Positions 36,249-46,030 of a DNA stretch of 64,000 bases are shown one piece after another. The stretch lies in the NCBI RefSeq assembly GCF_002798015.1, contig NZ_PGTZ01000010.1, positions 229,219 through 293,218 on the forward strand, written 5' to 3'. This DNA is from Luteimicrobium subarcticum. Its GTDB lineage: Bacteria; Actinomycetota; Actinomycetes; Actinomycetales; Cellulomonadaceae. The notes under the pieces were generated by a model. That model did not search any database, was not told where the DNA came from, and saw only the letters and a list, made by a program, of their open reading frames with translations. A program made the translations under genes and the position numbers. Numbering within the stretch: the stretch's first letter is position 1; each line of letters begins with the position of its first letter.

Positions 36249-37901
36249 ATGAGCGCGTTGACCGGGCAGCCACAGCCCACGACCCCGACCGCACCCCGAC
36301 CGCACGGCACCCCGCCGCGCGGGCTCGCGACCACCCCGGCGTCCTCGACGACGCGCGGGCGCTTCGGCCGCATGTTCCGTCACGTCCCCGTGTGGTCGCA
36401 GTCCGCGAAGGACCTGGTTGCACTCGGCGAGGCCATGGTCGCCGAGCTCGAGGGCGGCAAGATCGACAAGCCGCTCGGCGAGGTCGACGACGACGAGAAC
36501 ACCGCCACCCTGGACGACGGTGAGCTCCGCCTCCCCGCCGGGTACACCTACTTCGGCCAGTTCGTGGACCACGACATCACGTTCGACCCGGTCTCGAGCC
36601 TGACCAAGCAGTCCGACCCGGACGCCCTGACCGACTACCGGACCCCGCGGTTCGACCTCGACAACGTCTACGGGCGGGGACCGTCCGACGAGCCGTTCCT
36701 GTACGAGCACGACGGCCTGCACCTCACGGTCGGCAAGCCGGTGTCGTCCACGCCCGACTTCGAGGGCCCGGACCTGCCACGCACCGAGACCACGAAGGTC
36801 GCGCTCATCGGCGACCCCCGCAACGACGAGAACCTCGTCGTCTCACAGCTCCAGTCCGCGATCCTGCGCCTGCACAACAAGGTCGTCGACCGCGTGCTCG
36901 CCGACACGGCCGGTTCGGGCCTCAGCCACGACGACGTGTTCAAGCTCGCCCAGCAGGAGGTGCGCTGGCACTACCAGTGGGTCGTCGTGCACGACTTCCT
37001 GCCACGGCTCGTCGGGCAGGACGTCGTCGACGACATCCTCGTGACGGACGAGTACCGGGTGCCCGGCGGCGGGACCGTCGAGTCGACCGTCGCGGACCTG
37101 CGCTACTTCGACTGGAACGATGACCCGTTCATGCCCGTCGAGTTCTCGGTGGCGGCCTACCGCTACGGGCACTCGATGGTCCGGCCGTCGTACGCGATCA
37201 ACGACCGCATCCCGCTGCCCGTCCGCGGGGTCACGGACGCCGACCGGATCCCGATCTTCTCCCACGACGCCGACCCGCTCCACAACCTCAACGGGTTCCG
37301 CGAGCTGCCGGGCGAGTGGGGGTTCCAGTGGAAGTACTTCCTCTCCGGGATCGACGACACCGCCGGACCGCAGGACGACCACCTGCCGCAGCCGTCCTAC
37401 AAGATCGACCACGTCCTCGCCCGGCCCCTGTCGACGCTGCCGGACTCGGTGGCCGGCAAGGAGACGGTCGTCTCCGGCATGCCCAAGGCCCTCGCCCAGG
37501 AGCTCGCCGTCCGCAACCTCTTGCGTGGGATGCAGCTCGGGATCCCGTGCGGCGAGGACGTCGCCCGCTGCATGGCGATCACCCCCCTCACGCCCGAGGA
37601 GCTGTACGACGCCGACGGCGACCGCGAGGCCGTCGCGGTCCCCCACGCGGTGCGCGACCGGCTCGCCGGCCACACGCCCCTGTGGTTCTACGTGCTCCGC
37701 GAGGCCGAGGTCACCGCGAACGGCGCCCACCTCGGACCCGTCGGCGGGCGGATCGTCGCGGAGGTGCTCGTCGGGCTGCTCGCCGGCGACCCGCTGTCGT
37801 TCCTGTCCGTCGACCCGACGTGGACGCCCACCCTGCCGTCGAAGGAACCCGACCGGTTCACCCTCGCCGACCTGGTGAACTTCGCCGTCCACGGCGCCTG
37901 A
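36249..37901 (+). CDS. Animal-type haem peroxidase family protein
   Basis: 550 residues. It has the peroxidase-cyclooxygenase core: distal His in GQFVDHDITFDP (His at about 108), the conserved helix DPRNDENLVVSQLQSAILRL with HNKVVD, and the proximal His in YRYGHSMVRPSY (about 308). No signal peptide is visible, so it looks cytoplasmic or exported by another route. The family oxidises halides or organic substrates using H2O2; bacterial members are little studied. The start is the ATG at 36249 in GGACTCCGATG. It ends just before a terminator (37914-37951). Confidence 0.9.
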   Translation: MSALTGQPQPTTPTAPRPHGTPPRGLATTPASSTTRGRFGRMFRHVPVWSQSAKDLVALGEAMVAELEGGKIDKPLGEVDDDENTATLDDGELRLPAGYTYFGQFVDHDITFDPVSSLTKQSDPDALTDYRTPRFDLDNVYGRGPSDEPFLYEHDGLHLTVGKPVSSTPDFEGPDLPRTETTKVALIGDPRNDENLVVSQLQSAILRLHNKVVDRVLADTAGSGLSHDDVFKLAQQEVRWHYQWVVVHDFLPRLVGQDVVDDILVTDEYRVPGGGTVESTVADLRYFDWNDDPFMPVEFSVAAYRYGHSMVRPSYAINDRIPLPVRGVTDADRIPIFSHDADPLHNLNGFRELPGEWGFQWKYFLSGIDDTAGPQDDHLPQPSYKIDHVLARPLSTLPDSVAGKETVVSGMPKALAQELAVRNLLRGMQLGIPCGEDVARCMAITPLTPEELYDADGDREAVAVPHAVRDRLAGHTPLWFYVLREAEVTANGAHLGPVGGRIVAEVLVGLLAGDPLSFLSVDPTWTPTLPSKEPDRFTLADLVNFAVHGA

Positions 37902-37913
37902 GGGCGTCCCGGA

Positions 37914-37951
37914 AGGACCCGGTTCCCGGCACGTGTCGAAAACCGGGTCCT
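37914..37951 (+). terminator. Terminator of the haem peroxidase gene
   Basis: Perfect 11-bp inverted repeat AGGACCCGGTT / AACCGGGTCCT around a 16-nt loop, 12 bases after the stop. The loop contains the -35 element of the next gene's promoter. Confidence 0.7.
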
Positions 37952-37960
37952 CGCTCCGAC
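37934..37960 (+). promoter_or_regulatory. ECF42-type promoter of the YCII/sigma operon
   Basis: TGTCGA at 37934-37939 and CGAC at 37957-37960, 17 bases apart, match the -35/-10 pattern I recall for ECF42 sigma factors, whose genes sit next to DGPF/YCII genes exactly as here. The -10 is about 70 bases upstream of the YCII start. This suggests autoregulation by the sigma factor encoded downstream. Confidence 0.65.
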
Positions 37961-37992
37961 GTCCCCGGTGCAGGCCGACCCGGTCTGCACCA

Positions 37993-38009
37993 TGCTCGAG
38001 GCTCGAGCA
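37993..38009. promoter_or_regulatory. 17-nt palindrome in the YCII leader
   Basis: TGCTCGAG-G-CTCGAGCA is perfectly symmetric and lies 20 bases before the YCII start codon, in the predicted 5' leader. It could be an operator or a small leader hairpin covering the approach to the ribosome site. Confidence 0.45.
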
Positions 38010-38028
38010 CCGCGACCCGGAGGTCACC

Positions 38029-38421
38029 GTGAAGTACGTCGTCCTGATCCACTCCAACCCCGACCCGTGGGGTCACCCGACCATCGAGCACACCGAGGCG
38101 GGCCGCGCGGTCCCGCAGGCCGAGCGCGAGGCGTCCGGCCGCGCCTTCGACGCGATGCTCGCCGAGATCTCCGCGTCCGGCGAGCTCGTCACGGCCGAGG
38201 CGCTCGCGGCACCCACGTCGTCGACCGTGTATCGGTGGGGCGACGGCGGGCACGTCGTCACCGACGGCCCGTACGCCGAGTCGAAGGAGCACCTCGCCGG
38301 GTTCTTCCTGCTCGACTGCGCGACGCGCGAGCGCGCCGAGTCGCTCGCCGCGCGCTTCACCGGGCCGGGCGACACCATCGAGCTGCGCCCCGCCATGTGG
38401 GGGGACGGTGAGGACGCCTGA
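38029..38421 (+). CDS. YCII/DGPF-domain protein
   Basis: 130 residues from a GTG preceded by GGAGG. It has the YCII fold: KYVVLIHSNPDPWGH, then VVTDGPYAESKEHLAGFFLL, where DGPYAESKE is the form of the DGPF motif. In ECF42 loci one or more such proteins are the conserved partners of the sigma factor; they are small ferredoxin-like proteins of unknown activity. The sigma factor frame follows on the same strand, with its start 63 bases beyond the stop. Confidence 0.9.
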   Translation: MKYVVLIHSNPDPWGHPTIEHTEAGRAVPQAEREASGRAFDAMLAEISASGELVTAEALAAPTSSTVYRWGDGGHVVTDGPYAESKEHLAGFFLLDCATRERAESLAARFTGPGDTIELRPAMWGDGEDA

Positions 38422-38483
38422 CCACGGACGGTGATGGCCACGCGGCCGCGTCCGACTCCGCGTCGGACGCCGCGTCCGACGCG

Positions 38484-39737
38484 GTGGCAGCCGCCTGGCG
38501 CCGGTGGGCGCCCGACGTCCTCGCCGCGGTCGTCCGGCACCACGGCGACTTCGACCGCGCCGAGGACGCCGTCCAGGAAGCCCTCCTGGCGGCGTCCCGG
38601 CAGTGGCCGACGGATGGCGTCCCGCACGACCCGAAGGCGTGGCTGATCCGGGTCGCGTCCCGCCGGTACGTCGACGCGTGGCGTGCTGACACCGCCCGCG
38701 AGCGCCGCGAGCTCTCCGACGCGGCGCGGACCCCGGCGGACGCCCTCGTCACCCGCCCTGCCGACGAGCCGCACGCCGTCGGCGGTGGTGACACCGGGGC
38801 GCTCGACACGCTCACCCTGCTGCTCCTGTGCTGCCACCCGACGCTGCCGCCGGCGTCTCAGGTCGCGTTGACGCTGCGGGCCGTCGCGGGACTGACGACG
38901 GCGCAGGTCGCGCGCGGCCTGCTCGTGCCCGAGGCGACGGTGGCGCAGCGCATCTCGCGGGCGAAGGCGCGCCTGCGCGACCAGGGGGCACGGTTCGTCC
39001 TGCCGCCCGCGGACGACCTGCCCGACCGCGTCTCCGCCGTCACCCACGTGATCCACCTCGTCTACACGGAGGGTCACACGTCGACCGTCGCGGGCGCGCT
39101 CGACGACGTGTCGCTCGCCGTCGAGGCGGTGCGGCTCGCGCGTGAGCTGCACCGGCTCGTGCCGCACGACACCGAGGTGACCGGGCTCCTGGCGCTGCTG
39201 CTGCTCACGCACGCGCGGCGCGCCGCCCGGACGACGCCCGACGGGTCGCTCGTCCCCCTCGCGGAGCAGGACCGGGCCCGGTGGGACGCGGCGCTCGTCG
39301 CGGAGGGCGTCGCGCTGGTCGAGGCAGCGCTGCCCGTCGGGCCGGTGGGACCTCTCCAGCTCCAGGCCGCGATCGCCGCGGTCCACGACGAGGCGCCCAC
39401 CGCCGACGCGACCGACTGGGCCCAGATCGAGGTGCTCTACGGCATGCTCGACGACGTCGCGCCCGGCCCGGCCGTCACCCTGAACCGGGCGGTGGCCGTG
39501 GGCGAGGTGCACGGGCCTGCGGCCGCGCTGGCCGTCGTCGAGCCGCTGCGCGCCGACCGCGGGATGCTGCGTCACCACCGCCTCCACGCCGTCCGCGCGC
39601 ACCTGCTCGAACGGCTCGGCCAGGACGACGAGGCGCGCGCCGAGTACGACGTCGCCGCCGACCTCGCCACGTCCTTGCCGGAGCAGCGCTACCTGCGCGC
39701 CCGGGCCGCGGCGCTGGGCGGCGGGCCCGTCGTCTGA
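38484..39737 (+). CDS. ECF42-type RNA polymerase sigma factor
   Basis: 417 residues. Sigma region 2 (AEDAVQEALLAASRQWPTDG) and region 4 (LTTAQVARGLLVPEATVAQR) are followed by a long C-terminal extension of about 230 residues with TPR-like helices (DUF6596), characteristic of ECF42. No anti-sigma gene is adjacent; in this group the C-terminal extension is needed for function. The GTG at 38484 is the only ordinary start after the in-frame stop at 38409; a few more residues are usual, so a non-standard CTG at 38418 is possible. Confidence 0.9.
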   Translation: MAAAWRRWAPDVLAAVVRHHGDFDRAEDAVQEALLAASRQWPTDGVPHDPKAWLIRVASRRYVDAWRADTARERRELSDAARTPADALVTRPADEPHAVGGGDTGALDTLTLLLLCCHPTLPPASQVALTLRAVAGLTTAQVARGLLVPEATVAQRISRAKARLRDQGARFVLPPADDLPDRVSAVTHVIHLVYTEGHTSTVAGALDDVSLAVEAVRLARELHRLVPHDTEVTGLLALLLLTHARRAARTTPDGSLVPLAEQDRARWDAALVAEGVALVEAALPVGPVGPLQLQAAIAAVHDEAPTADATDWAQIEVLYGMLDDVAPGPAVTLNRAVAVGEVHGPAAALAVVEPLRADRGMLRHHRLHAVRAHLLERLGQDDEARAEYDVAADLATSLPEQRYLRARAAALGGGPVV

Positions 39738-39746
39738 CGCGCCGGG

Positions 39747-40766
39747 TCAGCCGCGGACGAGCGCGAGGAGCGCGACCGACGCGCGGGTCGCCGTCGACCC
39801 GTCCGTCCAGGTGCGGTGGCACCCGTCGAGCTCGACCCACCGCACCGCGCCGCCCTTGTCCGACGGGTCGATGACGGCGAACGACGTCGGTGTCCTCGTG
39901 CACCTGGGAGCCGGGTCGGCTGACGACGCGACCGCGGCAGCGAGCCGTGCGCCCGGCACCCGCTCCCCGGAGGCGAACGTGCCGACCTGGACGACCGCGG
40001 CGCCCTCTCCGATGGCCTGCGCCGGGTCCACGGCGTACCGACAGACGCTGCGGGCGCCGTCGTCCGACGCGCCTGACGCGGGTGCCACCGTCGCGGGATC
40101 GGGGGCCCCGTCGGCGACGGTCGGCCCCCGCCCCGGGGGCATCAGCTTCCAGCCCGTCGAGCACCCTGAGTCGATCGCGGCCGCGGGCTCCGCGAGCGTC
40201 CTCCGGGTCGTCGTGGTGCTCGCCACCGTCATCCGGCTCAGCGCCGTCCGCGTCACGTCCTGGGTGAGGCCGCAGGCGTCGCGTGGCCAGTGCACGAGCA
40301 CCGCACGGCCCGACGCGTCGACGAGCCACAGGTCGGGGATCGCCTCGGCGATCGCGTTGCACGCCGCGTTCACGGGAGCCCGCTCGTCCGGGGTGGCGAG
40401 TGCGTCGACCAACCCCTGCACGTCCCCCTCGTACCGGACGGTCTCGAACGTCGACCAGCGCCCCTGCGCGTCCGTGACGTCGTCGCCGGTGACGCACTCC
40501 ACCGCGGCGACCGGGCCGAACCCGTCCGGGACCCGCCCCGGGACCAGCGAGCGCGTCGGGCTCGGTGCGGGTGTGGTCTCGGGTTCCGGGTCGAGGTCGC
40601 TGCCCGGGCGCGGGCACATGATGTCCGGCTGCGCGTCGGCGACCGGGGCGACGACGGCGGCGACCGGGACGTGGTCCGGGGACGTCGTCATCCACCACGC
40701 TCCCGTGCCGAGCACACCCACGGCAGCGAGGATCCCGACCACGCTCGCGACGCCACGACGCTCCAC
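39747..40766 (-). CDS. Membrane-anchored or secreted protein, unknown
   Basis: 339 residues from the GTG at 40766. A hydrophobic N-terminus (ASVVGILAAVGVLGTGAWWM) is followed by a Pro-rich linker and a mature region with about seven Cys (IMCPRPG, AVECVTG, NAACNAI, DACGLTQ, SGCSTGW, SVCRYAV, PRCTRTP, DGCHRTW) in an even number that suggests disulfides. No domain recognised. It is likely an exported protein tethered by an uncleaved signal. Convergent with the sigma factor gene, 9 bases apart. Confidence 0.75.
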   Translation of the reverse strand: MERRGVASVVGILAAVGVLGTGAWWMTTSPDHVPVAAVVAPVADAQPDIMCPRPGSDLDPEPETTPAPSPTRSLVPGRVPDGFGPVAAVECVTGDDVTDAQGRWSTFETVRYEGDVQGLVDALATPDERAPVNAACNAIAEAIPDLWLVDASGRAVLVHWPRDACGLTQDVTRTALSRMTVASTTTTRRTLAEPAAAIDSGCSTGWKLMPPGRGPTVADGAPDPATVAPASGASDDGARSVCRYAVDPAQAIGEGAAVVQVGTFASGERVPGARLAAAVASSADPAPRCTRTPTSFAVIDPSDKGGAVRWVELDGCHRTWTDGSTATRASVALLALVRG

Positions 40767-40851
40767 ACGTCCAGCGTCCCGCCTGGTCGTCCACCGCGTC
40801 GAGGAACCGCAGGTCACAGAGCCGTCACGATGCTGCGGTCCGTCGCGCGGG

Positions 40852-41178
40852 TCACCTGTCCAGCGGCAGGTCCCCCGGACGGACCGGCACGATGATGTCG
40901 TCCCAGTCGTGGTGCCGCTGCACGAAGGCGCGCACGAACGGGCAGACCACGACCACGTCCTCGCCTGCGCGGCGCGCCGCGTCCAGCACGGAGCGCGCGA
41001 GCTGCGACCCGACGCCGTGGCCCTCGAAGGCATCCGGCACGACCGTGTGCACCAGCACGATGCGGCCCGGCGTGCGGTGGTAGGCGACCAGGCCCGCGAA
41101 GGCGCCGTCCGCGGTCGACGCCTCGAACCGGTCGTGGTCGGGGTGGTCGGTCACCGCCACCGGGGTGGGTTCAGCCAT
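40852..41178 (-). CDS. Small GNAT N-acetyltransferase (COG2388 type)
   Basis: 108 residues; the minimal GNAT fold of the YjdJ/GTLF3B branch: FEASTADGAFAGLVAYHRTP, HTVVPDAFEGHGVGSQLARS and VVVCPFVRAFVQRHHDWDD. The acetyl-CoA loop is EGHGVGSQL. The ATG at 41178 is chosen because the ORF upstream belongs to another frame's gene. A paralogue follows 28 bases upstream on the same strand. Confidence 0.88.
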   Translation of the reverse strand: MAEPTPVAVTDHPDHDRFEASTADGAFAGLVAYHRTPGRIVLVHTVVPDAFEGHGVGSQLARSVLDAARRAGEDVVVVCPFVRAFVQRHHDWDDIIVPVRPGDLPLDR

Positions 41179-41206
41179 GCCCCCATCTTGCCGGTGCCGT
41201 CCCGGA

Positions 41207-41530
41207 TCAGCGCTCCACGAGGTCCTGGTACTCCGGGTGACGCTCGATGTACCCCTCCATGAACCAGCACGCCGGGACGACCTGCGCGCCCTGGTCGCGG
41301 GCCTCGTCGAGCGCGTGGTGGGCGAGCGTCGCGGCGATGCCCTGCCCCTCGAGCTCGGGCAGGACGAACGTGTGCGGGTACACGATCCGTGACCCCTCCG
41401 GGGTGGCACTGCGCCGGTAGTCGCACGCGCCGACCACCTCGCCGTCGGGTGTGCGTGCCTCGTACCGGGACTCGTCAGGGTTGTCGACGACCTCGAACTC
41501 GATGTGGCTCGCGCGGGCGGTGGGGGTCAT
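41207..41530 (-). CDS. Small GNAT N-acetyltransferase, paralogue
   Basis: 107 residues, same minimal GNAT family as the next gene: FEVVDNPDESRYEARTPDGE, HTFVLPELEGQGIAATLAHH with the acetyl-CoA loop EGQGIAATL, and VVPACWFMEGYIERHPEYQD. Two related one-domain acetyltransferases in tandem point to a local duplication. Substrate unknown. Confidence 0.88.
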   Translation of the reverse strand: MTPTARASHIEFEVVDNPDESRYEARTPDGEVVGACDYRRSATPEGSRIVYPHTFVLPELEGQGIAATLAHHALDEARDQGAQVVPACWFMEGYIERHPEYQDLVER

Positions 41531-41577
41531 GCTCCGATGATCCCACCCGCCGAGGCCCTCGCACGAACAAGCACAGG

Positions 41578-43422
41578 TCAACGGCGGGTGCCGACGACGA
41601 CCGTCCCGTCGACGTCGTCGTCGTGCACGACGCGGACGCCCAGGCCGGCCTCCTCCATGAGCGCGGCGGTCGCCGGCGCCTGCGCGACGCTCGACTCCAC
41701 GAGCACGCTCCCGCCCGGACCCAGCCACACCGGCGCCTCCGCGATCACGCGGCGCTGCACGTCCAGCCCGTCCGAACCGCCGTCGAGCGCCACCACCGGC
41801 TCGTGGTCGCGCGCCTCGGGCGGCATGTGCGCGATCTCGCCGGACGGGACGTACGGCGCGTTCACGGCGAGCACGTCGACGCGCCCGCGGACGGACGGGT
41901 CGAGCGCGTCGTACAGGTCGCCGACCGTGGCGCGGGCGTCCGGGCCCACGTTGCGGCGCGCCCACGTCACCGCGACCGGGTCGACGTCCGCCACGTGCGT
42001 CCGGACGGACCGGCCCGCGTCGGCGAGCCGGCGTCGGACCACCGCCGCGACCGCCGCCGCACCGCAGCAGAGCTCGACGACGGTCGGCTCGGGGCCGGCG
42101 TCCAGCGCGAGGCGGGTCGCCTCGTCCGCCATGACCTGCGTCCGGACCCGCGGGACGAACACCCCCGGACCGACCGCGACCCGCAGGCCGCCGAACGCGA
42201 CCCAGCCCAGCAGGTGCTCGAGCGGCTCGCCCGCGACGCGGCGGGCCACGAGCGCGTCGAGAGCGCCCGGCGCACCCGCGGCGTCGAGGAGCAGGTCGGC
42301 CTCGTCCTCCGCGAACACGCACCCTGCGGCGCGCAGGCGCGCAACCACCGCGTCGCGGTCGGCCGACGCACGGCCTGGGCGCACGGGGGCGGAGGTGTCG
42401 GGGGTGACGCCGGGCGCCGTGCCCGTCGAGCCCCGCACCACGAGCTGCGTCGCGAGCGACACGTGCAGCGCGTCGACGGGCTGGTGCGCGACGAGCCGCA
42501 GCAGCAGCGAGACGGCCATGCGGCCCATCTCCTCGAGCGGCTGGTGGACCGTCGTGAGCGGTGGGACGGTCGAGCGCGCGAGGTCGAGGTCGTCGAACCC
42601 GGTGACGGACAGGTCGTCCGGCACCCGGAGCCCGCGCTCTGCGGCCGCGCGCAGGACGCCCGACGCCGCCTTGTCGTTGAAGGCGACGATCGCCGTCGGT
42701 GGACCGCCCGGACCCGGCTCGTCGAGCAGCTCGCCGGCGGCGCGGAAGCCCTCGTCCGCGGTGGCGTGGATGCTGCGGCGCAGGCTCGGGTCGGGCAGCA
42801 GGCCGACGTCCGCGAGCGCCGACGCGTGCCCGGCGAGGCGGGCGCGGCTGGCGAGCCAGTCGGGCGGCCCGGACACGACGCCGATGCGGCGGTGACCCAG
42901 GTCGAGGAGGTGCTGTGTGAGGTCGCGCGACGAGGTGAGGTGTGCGGCCGAGACGGACGGGACGTCCGCGGGCAGCGCGTCACGCGGGTCGACGACGACG
43001 AACGGGACGCGTCGGGCGCGCAGGTCCTCGAGGGCGCGCACCGGCTCGGGCGGCAGGACGAGGACGGCGCCGGCGTACCCGTCGTCGGCGAGCGTCTCCG
43101 TGGGCCCGCGGTCGCGCGCCGACTCGCCCGTGTCGAGGACGACGCGACGGCCCGCGGCGGTGAGCGCCTCGGCGACGGCGGTCACGACGCGTCCGAAGTA
43201 GTCGTCGAGCACGTAGGGGCAGCGGACGAGCACCGGGCCGTCCGGGCTCGGGGGCGGCGGGACGTCGGCGCCGAGGCGGGCGGCGACCGCACGGATCGCA
43301 TCGCGCGTGGCGGGTGCGACGGCGGGATGCCCGGACAGCGCGCGCGACACCGTCCCGACGGCGTAGCCGGACGCGTCGGCGACCTGACGGACGGTGACGC
43401 GGCCGGACGGGCGCCTAGGCAC
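41578..43422 (-). CDS. LacI regulator fused to a PrmC-like methyltransferase
   Basis: One uninterrupted frame of 614 residues. Residues 9-31 are a LacI HTH (VTVRQVADASGYAVGTVSRA) and about 60-330 a complete LacI sensor domain ending QLVVRGST, the usual end of the family. A 20-residue Pro/Thr linker leads into a second domain (about 350-614) that matches the PrmC-related protein-glutamine methyltransferase family of unknown substrate: SAM loop VVELCCGAAAV near 447 and the family's NAPY variant of NPPY at 521-524, then VALDGGSDGLDVQRRV. There is no stop between the two. An ATG at 43455 with GAGG upstream is the alternative start. The HTH part probably represses the divergent GH30 gene. Confidence 0.85.
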   Translation of the reverse strand: MPRRPSGRVTVRQVADASGYAVGTVSRALSGHPAVAPATRDAIRAVAARLGADVPPPPSPDGPVLVRCPYVLDDYFGRVVTAVAEALTAAGRRVVLDTGESARDRGPTETLADDGYAGAVLVLPPEPVRALEDLRARRVPFVVVDPRDALPADVPSVSAAHLTSSRDLTQHLLDLGHRRIGVVSGPPDWLASRARLAGHASALADVGLLPDPSLRRSIHATADEGFRAAGELLDEPGPGGPPTAIVAFNDKAASGVLRAAAERGLRVPDDLSVTGFDDLDLARSTVPPLTTVHQPLEEMGRMAVSLLLRLVAHQPVDALHVSLATQLVVRGSTGTAPGVTPDTSAPVRPGRASADRDAVVARLRAAGCVFAEDEADLLLDAAGAPGALDALVARRVAGEPLEHLLGWVAFGGLRVAVGPGVFVPRVRTQVMADEATRLALDAGPEPTVVELCCGAAAVAAVVRRRLADAGRSVRTHVADVDPVAVTWARRNVGPDARATVGDLYDALDPSVRGRVDVLAVNAPYVPSGEIAHMPPEARDHEPVVALDGGSDGLDVQRRVIAEAPVWLGPGGSVLVESSVAQAPATAALMEEAGLGVRVVHDDDVDGTVVVGTRR

Positions 43423-43455
43423 ACCCCGATCCGTTCTGTTCCATCTGTGGATCAT

Positions 43456-43468
43456 AACGAGCCTCGTT
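43456..43468. promoter_or_regulatory. Palindromic operator between the LacI fusion and GH30 genes
   Basis: AACGAG-C-CTCGTT, a perfect 13-nt palindrome in the divergent intergenic region. Its last bases overlap a consensus-like -35 TTGACA at 43467-43472 on the plus strand, so binding there would block the GH30 promoter. The likely ligand is the LacI-type protein encoded next to it. Confidence 0.55.
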
Positions 43469-43521
43469 GACAGGGTTGTGAGCGCGTGTCTGGATGGAGA
43501 GCAGCGGGATCGATGGCGGAA

Positions 43522-43544
43522 GTGTTCCACAGGGTGTTCCACAG
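43522..43544. repeat. 11-bp direct repeat in the GH30 leader
   Basis: GTGTTCCACAG occurs twice, one base apart, about 80 bases before the GH30 start codon. Possible binding site of a helix-turn-helix protein as a direct repeat, or chance duplication. Confidence 0.5.
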
Positions 43545-43624
43545 CGGTGGATCGTCCGGTGGGCGCCTGCCGCACATCGGGCCGCCACCCTACGACGCAC
43601 CGCTCGACGATGAGAGGAAGCATC

Positions 43625-45625
<2,001 letters not shown>

Positions 45626-45640
45626 CCCCGGGCGCGGTGA

Positions 45641-45706
45641 CCTTGCCTACGCACGGTCGCTTCGCGTGCGCTTCGGCGCACGCGAAGCGCCGTCGCGTAG
45701 GCAAGG
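45641..45706. repeat. 66-bp near-perfect palindrome (large hairpin)
   Basis: Two 31-base arms (45641-45671 and 45676-45706) around a TTCG loop. The outer 12 bp (CCTTGCCTACGC) and inner 14 bp (CGCTTCGCGTGCGC) pair perfectly and enclose a small internal loop. It starts 15 bases after the GH30 stop, so it may end that transcript, but it is far larger than the other terminators here. Confidence 0.85.
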
Positions 45707-45824
45707 GCGCTTCGCGTGCGGAACGGCGCCGGTGCGGGTTTGCGTGCGGTGCGGCGCCGGTGCGCGTGCGTTTCGGCGCTTCGCGTGCGCCGCATCGCGC
45801 GCGAAGGGACCTTGCGTAGGCGAC
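45707..45824. repeat. Degenerate copies of the palindrome units
   Basis: The core CTTCGCGTGCG recurs at 45710-45720 and 45780-45790, GGCGCCGGTGCG twice in between, and the outer motif returns as CCTTGCGTAGGCGACGG at 45810-45826. The 405-base stretch 45626-46030 contains this repeat cluster and then the MFS leader; I find no gene in it. Confidence 0.75.
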
Positions 45825-45871
45825 GGACGGACGCGTGGGGGCGGGGGGTGGGCGGACGCCACGGAGGGGGT

Positions 45872-45908
45872 TTCGGAGCGTGCCGCCGATCTGGTACAGT
45901 CGTACCAG
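45872..45908 (+). promoter_or_regulatory. Promoter and palindrome of the MFS transporter
   Basis: TTCGGA (45872-45877), a 17-base spacer and TACAGT (45895-45900) fit a housekeeping-type promoter. A palindrome CTGGTAC-AGTC-GTACCAG (45891-45908) covers the -10, the arrangement of a repressor operator. Confidence 0.5.
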
Positions 45909-45930
45909 AGTTAGATCGCCACACCCCTAC

Positions 45931-45959
45931 GAGCCGCCCGCCACGACGACGGGCGGCTC
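45931..45959 (+). terminator. Leader hairpin (possible attenuator)
   Basis: Perfect 10-bp stem GAGCCGCCCG / CGGGCGGCTC with a 9-nt loop in the roughly 125-nt predicted leader of the MFS gene, 25-50 bases after the likely transcription start. Without a U-tract it might pause or end transcription conditionally. Confidence 0.5.
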
Positions 45960-46030
45960 TGCTCGCGCCACCCGCGCCCGCACGCCCACCGGCGTGCCGC
46001 GCCCCGCGCGACCGACCGGAGCGCACCACC

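Noticed and set aside
45641..45824. Insertion sequence
   Set aside because: No transposase frame, no terminal direct repeats, and the region is under 200 bases.
45716..46030. N-terminal extension of the MFS gene into the palindrome cluster
   Set aside because: The translation there is Arg/Cys-rich and comes from repeats; promoter and hairpin lie inside it.
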